From assembly GCA_031274855.1 (NCBI GenBank), contig JAISPO010000172.1:1-19707 (forward strand): 19,707 nt of DNA, written 5' to 3'. Of the stretch, positions 6,822-16,100 are shown in pieces; position 1 is the stretch's first letter; each line of letters begins with the position of its first letter. Origin of the DNA: Zoogloeaceae bacterium. GTDB taxonomy: Bacteria; Pseudomonadota; Gammaproteobacteria; Burkholderiales; Rhodocyclaceae. The translations under genes and the position numbers were made by a program. Below the pieces are notes generated by a model that saw only the letters and a list, made by a program, of their open reading frames with translations, ran no database searches and was not told where the DNA came from.

Positions 6822-8621
6822 TTGAGCCTTGTTAATTCTTCTGCCGGGGAGGTGTTGGATCCCATTCTGGAGCGATATGCCCGGAATCCACGCCACCTCA
6901 TGCAAATTCTTCGAGAAACCCAGGAGCGTCTGGATTTCATCCCCGCGTGGGCGGTGGACTATCTCGCCAAAGCCCTCGCTTTGGCCCGCACGCAAGTCCA
7001 GGCTGTCATCGACTTCTATGCCTTCTTCCATGACAGTCCGCATGGAAAATACCGCATCCGCTTCTCTGACAATGTGACAGATCGCATGCAAGGCAACGCC
7101 GCTTTGCTTTCGCGCATGTTGTCGAGGTTCGGTCTGGCTCAGGGGCAGGTGTCCGGCGACGGGCTGGTGAGCATCGACACCACCTCCTGCACGGGCATGT
7201 GCGATCAGGGGCCTGCTCTTCTGATCAACAACTATCCCATTCCCCGGCTGTCTTCGCAGCGCATTGACAAAATATGCGAGCTGATTAAAGGCCGGATACC
7301 GCTGACGGAATGGCCGGCAGAGTTTTTCCGCGTCGAAGACAACATCCACCGCAGAGACGTGTTGCTCTCGACGCCGATGGTCAACGGCCAGGCGCTCAAA
7401 CGCGCTGTTGAGCTTGGCCCTCAGGGCATGCTGGCCGAAATGAAAGCCTCCAATTTCCGCGGTCGCGGCGGCGCAGGCTTCACAACAGCCGTCAAATGGG
7501 AGGCATGCAAAAACGCGCCCGGTGAAACACGCTATATCGTCTGCAATGCCGACGAGGGCGAGCCGGGAACTTTCAAAGACCGCGTGTTGCTGGCCTCCTT
7601 CTCCGAGCGTGTTTTTGAGGGCATGACCATTGCGGGTTATGTCATCGGCGCTTCCAAGGGGCTTGTCTATCTGCGCGCCGAATACCGCTATATGCTGGAG
7701 AAACTTCAGGCCACACTTGAAGCCAGACGCAAAGCCAATCTCCTGGGCAAAGATATTCTGGGCCAGAAGGGTTTTGACTTTGACATTGAAATTCACATGG
7801 GAGCAGGGGCCTATGTCTGCGGGGAGGAGACGGCGCTCATCGAGTCGCTCGAAGGCAAACCCGGCAGACCTCGAATCCGCCCGCCGTTCCCCGTCACTCA
7901 CGGCTATCTGGGCCGCCCCACTGTCGTCAACAACGTTGAAACGCTGGCCAAGGCAACGCTGATTGCCCAAAACGGAGGCGCTTGGTATCAGGGCCTAGGC
8001 ACGAAACTCTCTACGGGGACCAAGCTCCTGTCCATCTCCGGTGATTGTGATCGCCCGGGTATCTACGAATATCCCTTTGGCGTGCGCATTGCCAAAATTC
8101 TCGAGGACTGCGGCGCGCGCAACGCCATGGCGGTGCAGGTCGGCGGCGCTTCGGGAACTTGTCTCGCGCAACATGAGTTCGGTCGGAAAATCGCCTTCGA
8201 AGACGTTTCCACCTCGGGCGCGCTCATGGTGTTTGGCGACAACCGTGACATGTTTGAAATATCCAGAAACTTCATGCATTTCTTCCAGCATGAAAGCTGC
8301 GGGTTCTGTACGCCGTGCCGCGTGGGTACCACGTTGATGTGCAACACGCTCGACAAAATCGCTAGCGGCAAAGGCACCGCTTACGAAATGAACGAGTTGT
8401 CCCGTCTGCACCAGCTTTTGAGTACCGCCAGTCATTGCGGTCTTGGACAAAGCGCCAGCCGTTCCGTTTATGACACCTTGCAAAAGTTCCGGCCTTCTTA
8501 TGACAGACGGCTTAAACAAAAGGACTTTGAGCCTGCCTTCGATTTGGATGCTGCCTTGGCTCCCGCGCGTGAAATCGCGGAGCGGGATGACACCGACGCC
8601 CATCTTGGAGCAGACCTATGA
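6822..8621 (+). CDS. hoxF: NAD-reducing hydrogenase diaphorase subunit HoxF
   Basis: HoxF (599 residues, close to the Ralstonia protein) carries FMN and the NAD(H) site of the soluble bidirectional hydrogenase. It is a natural fusion. Residues 1-165 resemble NuoE/HoxE, with TTSCTGMCDQGPA around Cys123 and Cys127. Residues 180-599 resemble NuoF: GRGGAGF at 214-220 and CNADEGEPGTFKDR at 241-254 for FMN/NADH, GAGAYVCGEETALIESLEG at 327-345, and the [4Fe-4S] ligands ESCGFCTPC (Cys493, 496, 499) with Cys539. The NuoE-like part lacks the first of the two cysteine pairs that bind [2Fe-2S] in NuoE; there is no Cys before residue 123. Translation starts at TTG (strong ribosome site upstream) and ends in an ATGA overlap with hoxU. 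It is the first gene of the hox operon. Confidence 0.96.
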   Translation: MSLVNSSAGEVLDPILERYARNPRHLMQILRETQERLDFIPAWAVDYLAKALALARTQVQAVIDFYAFFHDSPHGKYRIRFSDNVTDRMQGNAALLSRMLSRFGLAQGQVSGDGLVSIDTTSCTGMCDQGPALLINNYPIPRLSSQRIDKICELIKGRIPLTEWPAEFFRVEDNIHRRDVLLSTPMVNGQALKRAVELGPQGMLAEMKASNFRGRGGAGFTTAVKWEACKNAPGETRYIVCNADEGEPGTFKDRVLLASFSERVFEGMTIAGYVIGASKGLVYLRAEYRYMLEKLQATLEARRKANLLGKDILGQKGFDFDIEIHMGAGAYVCGEETALIESLEGKPGRPRIRPPFPVTHGYLGRPTVVNNVETLAKATLIAQNGGAWYQGLGTKLSTGTKLLSISGDCDRPGIYEYPFGVRIAKILEDCGARNAMAVQVGGASGTCLAQHEFGRKIAFEDVSTSGALMVFGDNRDMFEISRNFMHFFQHESCGFCTPCRVGTTLMCNTLDKIASGKGTAYEMNELSRLHQLLSTASHCGLGQSASRSVYDTLQKFRPSYDRRLKQKDFEPAFDLDAALAPAREIAERDDTDAHLGADL

Positions 8622-9337
8622 ACACGGAAAACACTTTTATCATTGACGGTACGCCCATCCCCTTCGAGCCGAATCAGACAGTGCTCCAGGCGGCGCTTGA
8701 AGCGGGCGTTTTCATTCCGCACCTTTGCTTCTATCCGGGCCTCAAGCCCAATGGCAATTGCAAGCTGTGCACCGTCGTCATCAATGGGCGGCACACCTCC
8801 GCTTGCACCACGCCGGCGCGCGCGGGCATTGAAGTCGAAAACAACACACCGGCGCTCAACGACAAGCGCAGACTCCTGCTGCAAATGCTGTTTGTCGAAG
8901 GCAACCACTTTTGCCCGGGTTGCGAGAAGAGCGGCAACTGCCAGCTTCAGGCGCTGGCCTATGACCTGGAAATGATGACGCCTCACTTCGGTCATTTCTT
9001 CCAAAACCGGAAAGTGGACGCTTCTCACCCGGATGCCTTCCTGGACATGAACCGCTGCATTGCTTGCGGTTTGTGTGTCCAGGCCAGTTGCGAGGTCGAC
9101 AAGAAAAACATCTTTGCCATTTCCGGCAGGGGCATGGCTTCGCGTGTTGTGATCAACACCCCTTCAGGCAAGCTGGGCGACAGCGACTTTGCCTTGAGCG
9201 ACAAAGCCGCCGGTGTTTGCCCCGTCGGAGCCATTTTGCCCAAGCGCCGCGGTTATGCCGTTCCCATCGGCCAGCGGCTCTATGACAATTCACCCATCAG
9301 CTCCCAAACCGAGTTTCTGACAACGAGGAAGGCCTGA
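8618..9337 (+). CDS. hoxU: NAD-reducing hydrogenase diaphorase subunit HoxU
   Basis: HoxU (239 residues) is the iron-sulfur electron relay between HoxF and HoxY, homologous to the N-terminal part of complex I NuoG. Cluster ligands are visible in order. A plant-ferredoxin-type [2Fe-2S] site uses Cys37, Cys48, Cys51 and Cys63. A His-Cys3 [4Fe-4S] site uses His97, Cys99, Cys102 and Cys108 (GNHFCPGCEKSGNC). A further [4Fe-4S] site uses Cys147, Cys150, Cys153 and Cys201 (NRCIACGLC ... VCPVGAI). All canonical residues are intact. The ATG overlaps the hoxF stop (ATGA) with GGAG upstream, and the stop lies 1 base before hoxY. No signal peptide is present, consistent with a cytoplasmic complex. Confidence 0.96.
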   Translation: MNTENTFIIDGTPIPFEPNQTVLQAALEAGVFIPHLCFYPGLKPNGNCKLCTVVINGRHTSACTTPARAGIEVENNTPALNDKRRLLLQMLFVEGNHFCPGCEKSGNCQLQALAYDLEMMTPHFGHFFQNRKVDASHPDAFLDMNRCIACGLCVQASCEVDKKNIFAISGRGMASRVVINTPSGKLGDSDFALSDKAAGVCPVGAILPKRRGYAVPIGQRLYDNSPISSQTEFLTTRKA

Positions 9338-9338
9338 C

Positions 9339-9899
9339 ATGCTAAGTCCACAAGAAACTCCCAAGAGAAAACTGCGCGTGGCGACTACCTCTTTGTCGGG
9401 TTGCTTCGGTTGTCACATGTCGCTTATGGATTTGGACGAAAACCTGCTCGCTTTGGTCGATCTGGTGGAGTTTGACCGCTCCCCCGTCACTGACATCAAA
9501 CATTGCGGCCCTTGCGACATCGGCATTATTGAAGGCGGTGTCTGCAATTCCGAAAACGTCCACGTTCTGCGCGAATTTCGCAGTAATTGCCGCACGCTGA
9601 TTGCGCTGGGCGCCTGTGCTGTCAATGGCGGGCTTCCCACTTTGCGCAACGGGCTTGATGTCCGGGAAGTCTTGCGTGAGGTCTATTTTGAAATGCCGGG
9701 CGTCGTCAGCAGCACCATTCCGAATGATGTCGAATTGCCTTTGCTGCTCGATAAAGTTCGTCCCATCAACGAAGTCGTGCGTGTGGACTATTTCATCCCG
9801 GGTTGTCCGCCTTCAAGGGATGCGATTTTCAAGTTTTTGACGGACCTTATCGCTGGCCGTACCCCGCGCCTGGACTACCCACAAATGCGGTTTGATTAG
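9339..9899 (+). CDS. hoxY: [NiFe] hydrogenase small subunit HoxY
   Basis: HoxY (186 residues) is the small subunit of the hydrogenase module and holds the single proximal [4Fe-4S] cluster that takes electrons from the [NiFe] site. Likely ligands are Cys22 and Cys25 (SGCFGCHMS), Cys93 (GACAVNGG) and Cys156 (PGCPPS), with spacing close to that of the Ralstonia enzyme. It has no Tat signal and none of the C-terminal medial/distal cluster region of membrane-bound hydrogenases, as expected for a group 3 cytoplasmic enzyme. Extra cysteines occur at 56, 59, 69 and 84. GAGGAAGG precedes the ATG. The N-terminus is somewhat shorter than in Ralstonia. hoxH follows after 22 bases. Confidence 0.96.
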   Translation: MLSPQETPKRKLRVATTSLSGCFGCHMSLMDLDENLLALVDLVEFDRSPVTDIKHCGPCDIGIIEGGVCNSENVHVLREFRSNCRTLIALGACAVNGGLPTLRNGLDVREVLREVYFEMPGVVSSTIPNDVELPLLLDKVRPINEVVRVDYFIPGCPPSRDAIFKFLTDLIAGRTPRLDYPQMRFD

Positions 9900-9911
9900 C
9901 TCGAACGATTT

Positions 9912-9915
9912 TGGA
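9912..9915 (+). promoter_or_regulatory. Ribosome binding site deciding the hoxH start
   Basis: GGAG six bases before the ATG at 9922. It favours this start over an in-frame TTG at 9892 that would overlap the end of hoxY and lacks a comparable site. Confidence 0.6.
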
Positions 9916-9921
9916 GAAAAC

Positions 9922-11418
9922 ATGCTTGAACTTGAAAACGCCAAAACTACTCAGGGCCTGCGCCGTATCGCCATTGATCCTGTCTCTCGTGTCGAAGGCC
10001 ACGGAAAAGTAACCCTGTTGCTGGATGAGCAGAACAAAATCCATCAGGTACGCCTGCACATCGTCGAGTTTCGAGGCTTCGAAGTATTCATCAAGGGCCG
10101 CCCCTATTGGGAAGTCCCCGTTACGGTGCAACGCCTGTGCGGCATTTGTCCTGTCAGCCACCAACTGGCTGCCTGCAAGGCCATGGACGTCATTATCGGC
10201 GCCAAACAACTGACGCCGACGGCAGAAAAACTCCGCCGCCTCATGCACTATGGGCAAACTGTTCAGTCCCACGCCGTGCATTTCTATCATCTGGCTTCGC
10301 CGGATTTATTGCTGGGTTTTGACAGCGAGGTTGCTCAACGCAATATTGTCGGCGTCGCCATGAAATATCCCGACATCGCCAAACAGGGCATCCTCCTGCG
10401 CAAATATGGTCAGGAAGTCATCCAGCATGTGGCCGGCAAACGCATTCATGGCACAGGCGCGATTCCCGGAGGCGTCAACAAAGCCTTGACTGCGGCGGAA
10501 CGCGACGAGATGAAGAAAAATCTCCCGCAACTCATCGAGTGGGCGCAGGGCGCCATTGATCTGGTGCAGCGTCTCCATGAAGAGAACCCCGCCTTCTACA
10601 ACAGCTTCGGCCAGTTTGAGTCCAATATGATGGGCATGGTTCGAGGGGATGGCGCTCTGGATCTCTATCACGGCGATTTATGCGTCAAAGATGGCAAGGG
10701 CAAACCCATTTTCGACCGCCTCAACTATGAAACCTATACGCAGGTACTCCGGGAAGAGGTGAAGCCCTGGAGTTACATGAAGTTCCCCTATATCGCGGAA
10801 TTGGGCCCCGAAAAAGGCTGGTATAAAGTCGGCCCGCTTGCCCGCGTGCAGACCTGCGACTTCATCCCTTCGCCGCTGGCGGAAGCTGCGCGGCAAAGAA
10901 TGCTCGCCATCGGCAACGGCCTGCCTGTGCATTCCACGCTGACCTACCATTGGGCGAGAATTATTGAACTCCTTCATGGTCTGGAAGTCATTCAAAGCCT
11001 GCTCGATGACCCGGATTTGCTCGGCAAGGATTTGACGGTCAAAGGCGAGCGTCAGGAAGAAGGCGTGGGCGTCATTGAAGCGCCTCGTGGCGTACTCATC
11101 CACCACTATAAAGTCAACGAGGATGACCAGGTCACCATGTGCAATTTGATTGTGTCGACAACACACAACAATCAGGCCATGAATACCGCTGTCCGCTCTG
11201 TCGCCATGCAGTATCTGGATCGCCGCGTTATTTCCGAAGGGCTGCTCAACCACATCGAGTGCGCCATCCGCGCTTATGACCCCTGTTTGTCTTGCGCTAC
11301 TCACGCCCTTGGAAAAATGCCCCTGCAAGTGGAACTCCTCGACGCTGAAGGCAAGCTGCTAAGCCGCCTTCGCCGCGATTCCCTCGGCGAGCTCCATACC
11401 TCGGACATGCATGGCTGA
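9922..11418 (+). CDS. hoxH: [NiFe] hydrogenase large subunit HoxH
   Basis: HoxH (498 residues) carries the [NiFe] active site that splits or forms H2 in the NAD-coupled soluble hydrogenase. The L1 motif SRVEGHG is at 22-28 and the L2 motif RLCGICPVSH at 71-80 (Ni/Fe ligands Cys73 and Cys76). The C-terminal motif DPCLSCATH is at 453-461 (ligands Cys455 and Cys458). The segment after His461 is a 37-residue tail expected to be removed by HoxW, at the His/Ala junction by analogy with Ralstonia HoxH. The motif set is that of group 3d enzymes. The ATG at 9922 was chosen on its ribosome site; the stop overlaps the hoxW start by 8 bases. All metal ligands are intact, so the enzyme should be functional once matured by the Hyp proteins. 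Confidence 0.97.
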   Translation: MLELENAKTTQGLRRIAIDPVSRVEGHGKVTLLLDEQNKIHQVRLHIVEFRGFEVFIKGRPYWEVPVTVQRLCGICPVSHQLAACKAMDVIIGAKQLTPTAEKLRRLMHYGQTVQSHAVHFYHLASPDLLLGFDSEVAQRNIVGVAMKYPDIAKQGILLRKYGQEVIQHVAGKRIHGTGAIPGGVNKALTAAERDEMKKNLPQLIEWAQGAIDLVQRLHEENPAFYNSFGQFESNMMGMVRGDGALDLYHGDLCVKDGKGKPIFDRLNYETYTQVLREEVKPWSYMKFPYIAELGPEKGWYKVGPLARVQTCDFIPSPLAEAARQRMLAIGNGLPVHSTLTYHWARIIELLHGLEVIQSLLDDPDLLGKDLTVKGERQEEGVGVIEAPRGVLIHHYKVNEDDQVTMCNLIVSTTHNNQAMNTAVRSVAMQYLDRRVISEGLLNHIECAIRAYDPCLSCATHALGKMPLQVELLDAEGKLLSRLRRDSLGELHTSDMHG

Positions 11419-11908
11419 AGTACTTCTGACGGCTTGGGGCAATACCAGCCGGAGCGACGACGCATTAGGCCCATCCCTCCTGCAGCGCCTGGAGGCATGG
11501 GCCTCGTCGTTGGGGATAGCCGAGCGGTTTGAGTGGGTTGAAGACTTTCAATTACAAATAGACCATGCCCTCAACCTTGAGGGCAAAACCCTGGCCCTCT
11601 ATATCGACGCAGGCCAGGATACCGCCGCGCCTTTCTCCTTCTTTCCCCTTGTCCCCCTCAAACAGCCGTGGCATACCACTCATGCCATGCCCCCTGAGTC
11701 CGTGCTGGCGGTCTTTGAGCAATTTTCTCAAAAACCCGCATGCCCTTCCTTCATGCTGTGTTTGAAGGGCGAAGACTTCGAAATTCGGGAAGGGCTTTCT
11801 GCCGCGGCCCAAAACCATCTCGAATTGGGCCTGGCTTTTGCGCAAACACTGCTGAAAAACCCAACGCCAGAATCCTGGCTTGCCCTCGCGCACCCGCCGC
11901 CTCCTTAA
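11411..11908 (+). CDS. hoxW: Hydrogenase maturation endopeptidase HoxW
   Basis: HoxW (165 residues) cleaves the C-terminal tail of pre-HoxH after nickel insertion, closing the active site. The HybD/HycI-type protease fold is suggested by WGNTSRSDDALGP at 9-21, the YIDAG strand at 64-68, and TTHAMPPESVLA at 89-100. Asp17, Asp66 and His91 fit the nickel-sensing positions Glu16, Asp62 and His93 of E. coli HybD by my alignment by eye. Its ATG lies 8 bases inside the hoxH end and has no clear ribosome site of its own, so it probably depends on translation of hoxH. It is the last hox gene; no terminator hairpin follows before the efflux genes. Confidence 0.9.
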   Translation: MAEVLLTAWGNTSRSDDALGPSLLQRLEAWASSLGIAERFEWVEDFQLQIDHALNLEGKTLALYIDAGQDTAAPFSFFPLVPLKQPWHTTHAMPPESVLAVFEQFSQKPACPSFMLCLKGEDFEIREGLSAAAQNHLELGLAFAQTLLKNPTPESWLALAHPPPP

Positions 11909-11960
11909 ATTTTTCTAAAATAAGTATTTCGCCCAATCAGAGATAAGCGATCAAAAGACC
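11909..11960. other. Short AT-rich gap between hox and efflux genes
   Basis: The 52 bases begin with an AT-rich stretch that includes TAAAAT (11916-11921), a possible -10 element without a recognisable -35 partner. No terminator hairpin is visible, so hox transcripts could read into the efflux genes. The ribosome site for the next gene is weak. Confidence 0.35.
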
Positions 11961-13139
11961 ATGGACGCGAAAGACGATAAGCCTTTATTAAATCTGCCGG
12001 AGGCGCGGCGGCGTCATTGGTTGCGTTGGGTGCTTGGCGTTGCGGCGCTGGCGTTGCTGGTTTGGTGGTTGTTGCCTTCGACCGCGCCGGTCAAGACGGC
12101 GTCGCCGCCTGTGCCGGTGCGCACGGCGCAGGTGGTTCAGCAGACGATGCCGGTTACGCGCACGGGCGTGGGTAATGTGACGCCGGTGATGTCGGTGACG
12201 GTGCGCGCGCGGGTGGACGGGCAGCTCGACAGCGTGGAGTTTCGCGAGGGGCAGGATGTGAAAGCCGGTCAGGTGCTGGCACGCATTGATCCGCGAACCT
12301 ATCAGGCGCAACTCGATCAGGGGCTGGCGCAAAAGGCCCGGAATGAGGCTACGCTTGCCAATGCGCGTGTCGATCTGGCGCGTTACGAGGAGTTGATCAA
12401 GCAGGATGCCACCACGCGGCAAACGCTGGATACTCAGCGGGCGCTGGTGAAGCAGTTGGAGGCGGCAGTTCAGAGCGATGAGGCGCAGATTGAATTTGCG
12501 CGTGTGAATCTCGGTTACACCACGATCCATGCGCCGATTACGGGCCGCGCCGGGGCGCGGCTGGTCGATGCGGGCAACATCGTGCGGGCGGCGGATGCGA
12601 ACGGGTTGGTGGTGATTAATCAGATTGATCCGGTCGCGGTGCAGTTCACGCTGCCGGAAAGCGCGTTCCAGATCATTAACACGGCTTTGCGCGCCAATGC
12701 CGCGCCGCTGACGGTGCAGGCGATTGAGCGCAGCACGCGCGAGGTGCTGGCCAGCGGCCAACTGGTGCTGTTGAACAACCAGATTGATGTCAGCACCGGC
12801 ACCATTACGCTCAAGGCGCATTTCCAGAATCCGCAACACAAGTTGTGGCCGGGCCAGTCGGTCGATGCCCGCGTGGTGCTGAGTCAGCGCGAGCAGGCGT
12901 TGACCGTGCCTGCGGGAGTGGTGCAGCGTGGGCCGAGCGGGTTGTTTGCCTATGTGATTGATGCCGAGGGCAGGGCGCGTATGCAGCCGATTCGGGTGGA
13001 TGACAGCGACGGTTACAGCAATATCACAGTGGTGACGCAGGGGCTGTCGGCCGGTGAGCGGGTGGTGGTCGATGGTCAGTACCGGCTGACGCTGGGGGCA
13101 CAGGTTGTCGAGATGCAGGGCGGCGGTACTGCGCCGTGA
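11961..13139 (+). CDS. RND efflux periplasmic adaptor (MdtA-like)
   Basis: Membrane fusion protein of 392 residues that would link an inner-membrane RND pump to an outer-membrane channel. A single N-terminal membrane anchor spans about residues 21-39; there is no lipoprotein Cys. The order is then a first half-lipoyl segment (VRARVDGQLDSVEFREGQDVKAG begins near 81), a helical hairpin rich in Ala/Gln/Glu at about 112-182, the second half-lipoyl (TTIHAPITGRAGARLVDAGN, 187-206), beta-barrel domains and a C-terminal membrane-proximal domain. The closest family I recognise is MdtA of the MdtABC type. Substrate cannot be told from sequence. The ribosome site is weak, but the ATG directly precedes the anchor. 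Its stop overlaps the start of the permease gene (GTGA). Confidence 0.9.
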   Translation: MDAKDDKPLLNLPEARRRHWLRWVLGVAALALLVWWLLPSTAPVKTASPPVPVRTAQVVQQTMPVTRTGVGNVTPVMSVTVRARVDGQLDSVEFREGQDVKAGQVLARIDPRTYQAQLDQGLAQKARNEATLANARVDLARYEELIKQDATTRQTLDTQRALVKQLEAAVQSDEAQIEFARVNLGYTTIHAPITGRAGARLVDAGNIVRAADANGLVVINQIDPVAVQFTLPESAFQIINTALRANAAPLTVQAIERSTREVLASGQLVLLNNQIDVSTGTITLKAHFQNPQHKLWPGQSVDARVVLSQREQALTVPAGVVQRGPSGLFAYVIDAEGRARMQPIRVDDSDGYSNITVVTQGLSAGERVVVDGQYRLTLGAQVVEMQGGGTAP

Positions 13140-16100
13140 ATATTTCGGACGGGTTCATCAGGCGGCCGATCGGCACGACGCTGCTGGCGGCGGCGGTGTT
13201 TCTGATCGGGCTGGTGGCCTGGCCGTTGCTGCCGGTGGCCCCGTTGCCGCAGGTGGATTTCCCGACCATTCAGGTCTCCATCGGTCTGCCCGGCGGCAGT
13301 CCCGAGACGATGGCGTCCACTGTGGCGCAGCCGCTGGAGCGGCAGTTCTCGCTGATTGCGGGTCTGGCGCAGATGACGTCGACCAGTTCGCTCGGGCAGA
13401 CGCAAATCACGCTGCAATTCGATTTGAACCGCGACATCGACGGCGCGGCGCTCGATGTGCAATCGGCCATCAACGCGGCCACTGGCCAGTTGCCCAAAAA
13501 TCTGCCGAGTCCGCCGAGCTTTCGCAAAATCAATCCGGCGGATGTGCCGATTCTGATTCTCGATGTGCAGTCGGAGGCGCTGCCGCTGATCGAAGCCAGC
13601 GACTATGCCGATAACGTGCTGGCGCAGCAGATTTCGCGCATCAGCGGCGTGGGCATGGTCAACATTTTCGGCAGACAGAAACCGGCGGTGCGCATTCAGG
13701 TCGATCCGGCGAAGATCAAATCGCTGGGCCTGTCGCTGGAGGAAATTCGCGGCGTGATCGCCAATACCACGATCAGCGCGCCCACTGGCACCATCGACGG
13801 CGAGCGTCAGGCGTTCAATGTCTACACCAACGACCAGTTGCTGAAAGCCGCGCCGTGGAACGGCATGGTGCTGGCCTGGCGCAATGGCGCGCCGATTCGC
13901 GTGCGCGATGTCGGCATTGCCGTCGACGGCCCTGAAAACGCCAAGGTCGCGGCTTGGGTCGGCAACGGCGCGGCAGCGCCGTCCGATTCGACCATCATCG
14001 ACGGACGCGCAGTCATGCTGGCGATTTTCAAAATGCCGGGCGCGAACGTGATCGAGACGGTCGACCGCGTCAAGGCGGCGCTGCCTGCGCTGAAGGCGGC
14101 GATTCCGCCCAGCATCGTGGTATCGGAGGCGATGGATCGCACACAGACGATCCGCGCTTCGGTCAGGGAGGTGGAATTTACGTTAATCCTGTCGATCTGT
14201 CTGGTGGTGACAGTGATTTTCGTTTTTTTGCGCAACGTTACGGTGACGATCATTCCGAGCGTGACAGTGCCGCTGGCGATTCTCGGCACGGCGGCGGTGA
14301 TGTATGCGGTGGGTTACAGCCTCGATAACCTGTCGTTAATGGCGCTGACCATCTCGGTCGGCTTTGTGATCGACGATGCCATCGTGATGGTGGAGAACAT
14401 TTATCGCCATGTCGAACGCGGCATGAAGCCGATGCAGGCGGCGCTGCAAGGCGCCGGCGAAATCGGTTTTACGATCATTTCGATTTCGGCATCGCTGGTG
14501 GCGGTGTTCATTCCGGTGCTGCTGATGAGCGGCATCGTCGGGCGCTTGTTCCGCGAGTTTGCGGTGACGGTGACGCTGACCATCGCCATTTCAGTGGTGC
14601 TGACGCTGACGCTGACGCCGATGTTGTGCGCCAAATATCTCAAGGGGCATGACAACGGGCCGCCCAAGCACGGCAAGCTGTTCATGCTGTTCGAGCGCGG
14701 CTTCGACGCGATGCTCAACGCCTACCGGCGCGGCCTGACAGTGGTGCTGCGCCATTCCTTCATTACGCTGATGAGTTTTCTGGCGACGGTGGCGGCGACG
14801 GTAATTCTGTTCATCGTGATCCCCAAGGGATTTTTCCCGCAGCAGGACACGGGCTTCGTTTACGGTTCTGGCGTTTCCGCGCAGGACTCTTCCTTTGAGG
14901 CCATGAGCAAGCGCATGTTGGCGCTGTCCGATATCGTGCGCAAAGACCCGGATGTCGCCGTGTTCAGTTTCAACGTCGGCAACTCGACTTTCAACACGGG
15001 CAATTTCCACATCGCCCTGAAACCGATTGATCAGGGCCGCAAATCCAGCGCCGATCAGGTGATCGCGCGTTTGCGCCCGCAACTGGCGCAGGTGGGCGGC
15101 ATCACCCTGTTCATGCAGGCGATGCAGGACATTAACGTCGGCGGGCGGCTGGCGCGCACGCAATATCAATACACGCTGGTCGATGCCGATCTGGACGAAC
15201 TCAACATCTGGGCGCCCAAACTGGTGCAGGGCCTGCGCGGCATTCCGCTACTCGCCGACGTTACCTCCGACCAGCAGAACGCCGCGCCGACCGCCAACTT
15301 GACGATAGACCGCGAACGCGCCGCCAGCTACGGCATTACGCCGGCGCTGGTCGATGCCACCCTTTACGATGCGATTGGCCAGCGTCAAGTGGCGCAATAC
15401 TTCACGCAACTCAACAGTTACAACGTGATTCTCGAAGTAACGCCCGAACTGCAAAGGGATCCGGCGCTGTTCGACCGCCTGTACATCACCTCGCCGATCA
15501 CGGGGCAGCAAATTCCGCTATCCACTTTCGTCAAGGTCGATACTTCGCGCACCGGCTACCTGGCCGTCAACCATCAGGGCCAGTTTCCGAGTGTGACGAT
15601 TTCTTTCAACCTTGCGTCCGGCGCTTCGCTTGGGCAGGCCGTGGATGCGATCAAGCAGGCGCAAACGGAAATGGGTATGCCGGCTACGCTTTCCGGCACG
15701 TTCCAGGGCACCGCGAAAGCCTTTGGCGATTCGCTGCGTACCCAGCCCTATCTGATTCTGGCGGCGCTGGTGTCGGTCTATATCGTGCTGGGGCTGCTTT
15801 ACGAAAGTTACATCCACCCGCTGACCATTCTTTCGACGCTGCCTTCGGCGGGCGTCGGCGCGTTGCTGATTTTGATGGCGGGCGGCTACGATTTGTCGGT
15901 CATCGCGCTGATTGGCATCATCCTGTTGATTGGCATTGTCAAGAAAAACGGCATCATGATGGTGGATTTCGCGCTGACTGCCGAGCGGGAACACGGCCTG
16001 TCCTCGCGCGACGCGATTTTCGAGGCTTGCCTGCTGCGCTTCCGGCCCATCATGATGACCACCATGTGCGCGTTGCTGGCGGGCCTGCCGCTGATGCTCG

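Noticed and set aside
6804..7970. Open frame of 388 codons on the minus strand opposite hoxF
   Set aside because: It is antisense to well-supported HoxF domains and spans the hoxF start; there is no family resemblance.
9892..9921. Upstream TTG start for hoxH
   Set aside because: It would overlap the hoxY end and has no proper ribosome site, whereas the ATG at 9922 has GGAG at the right distance.
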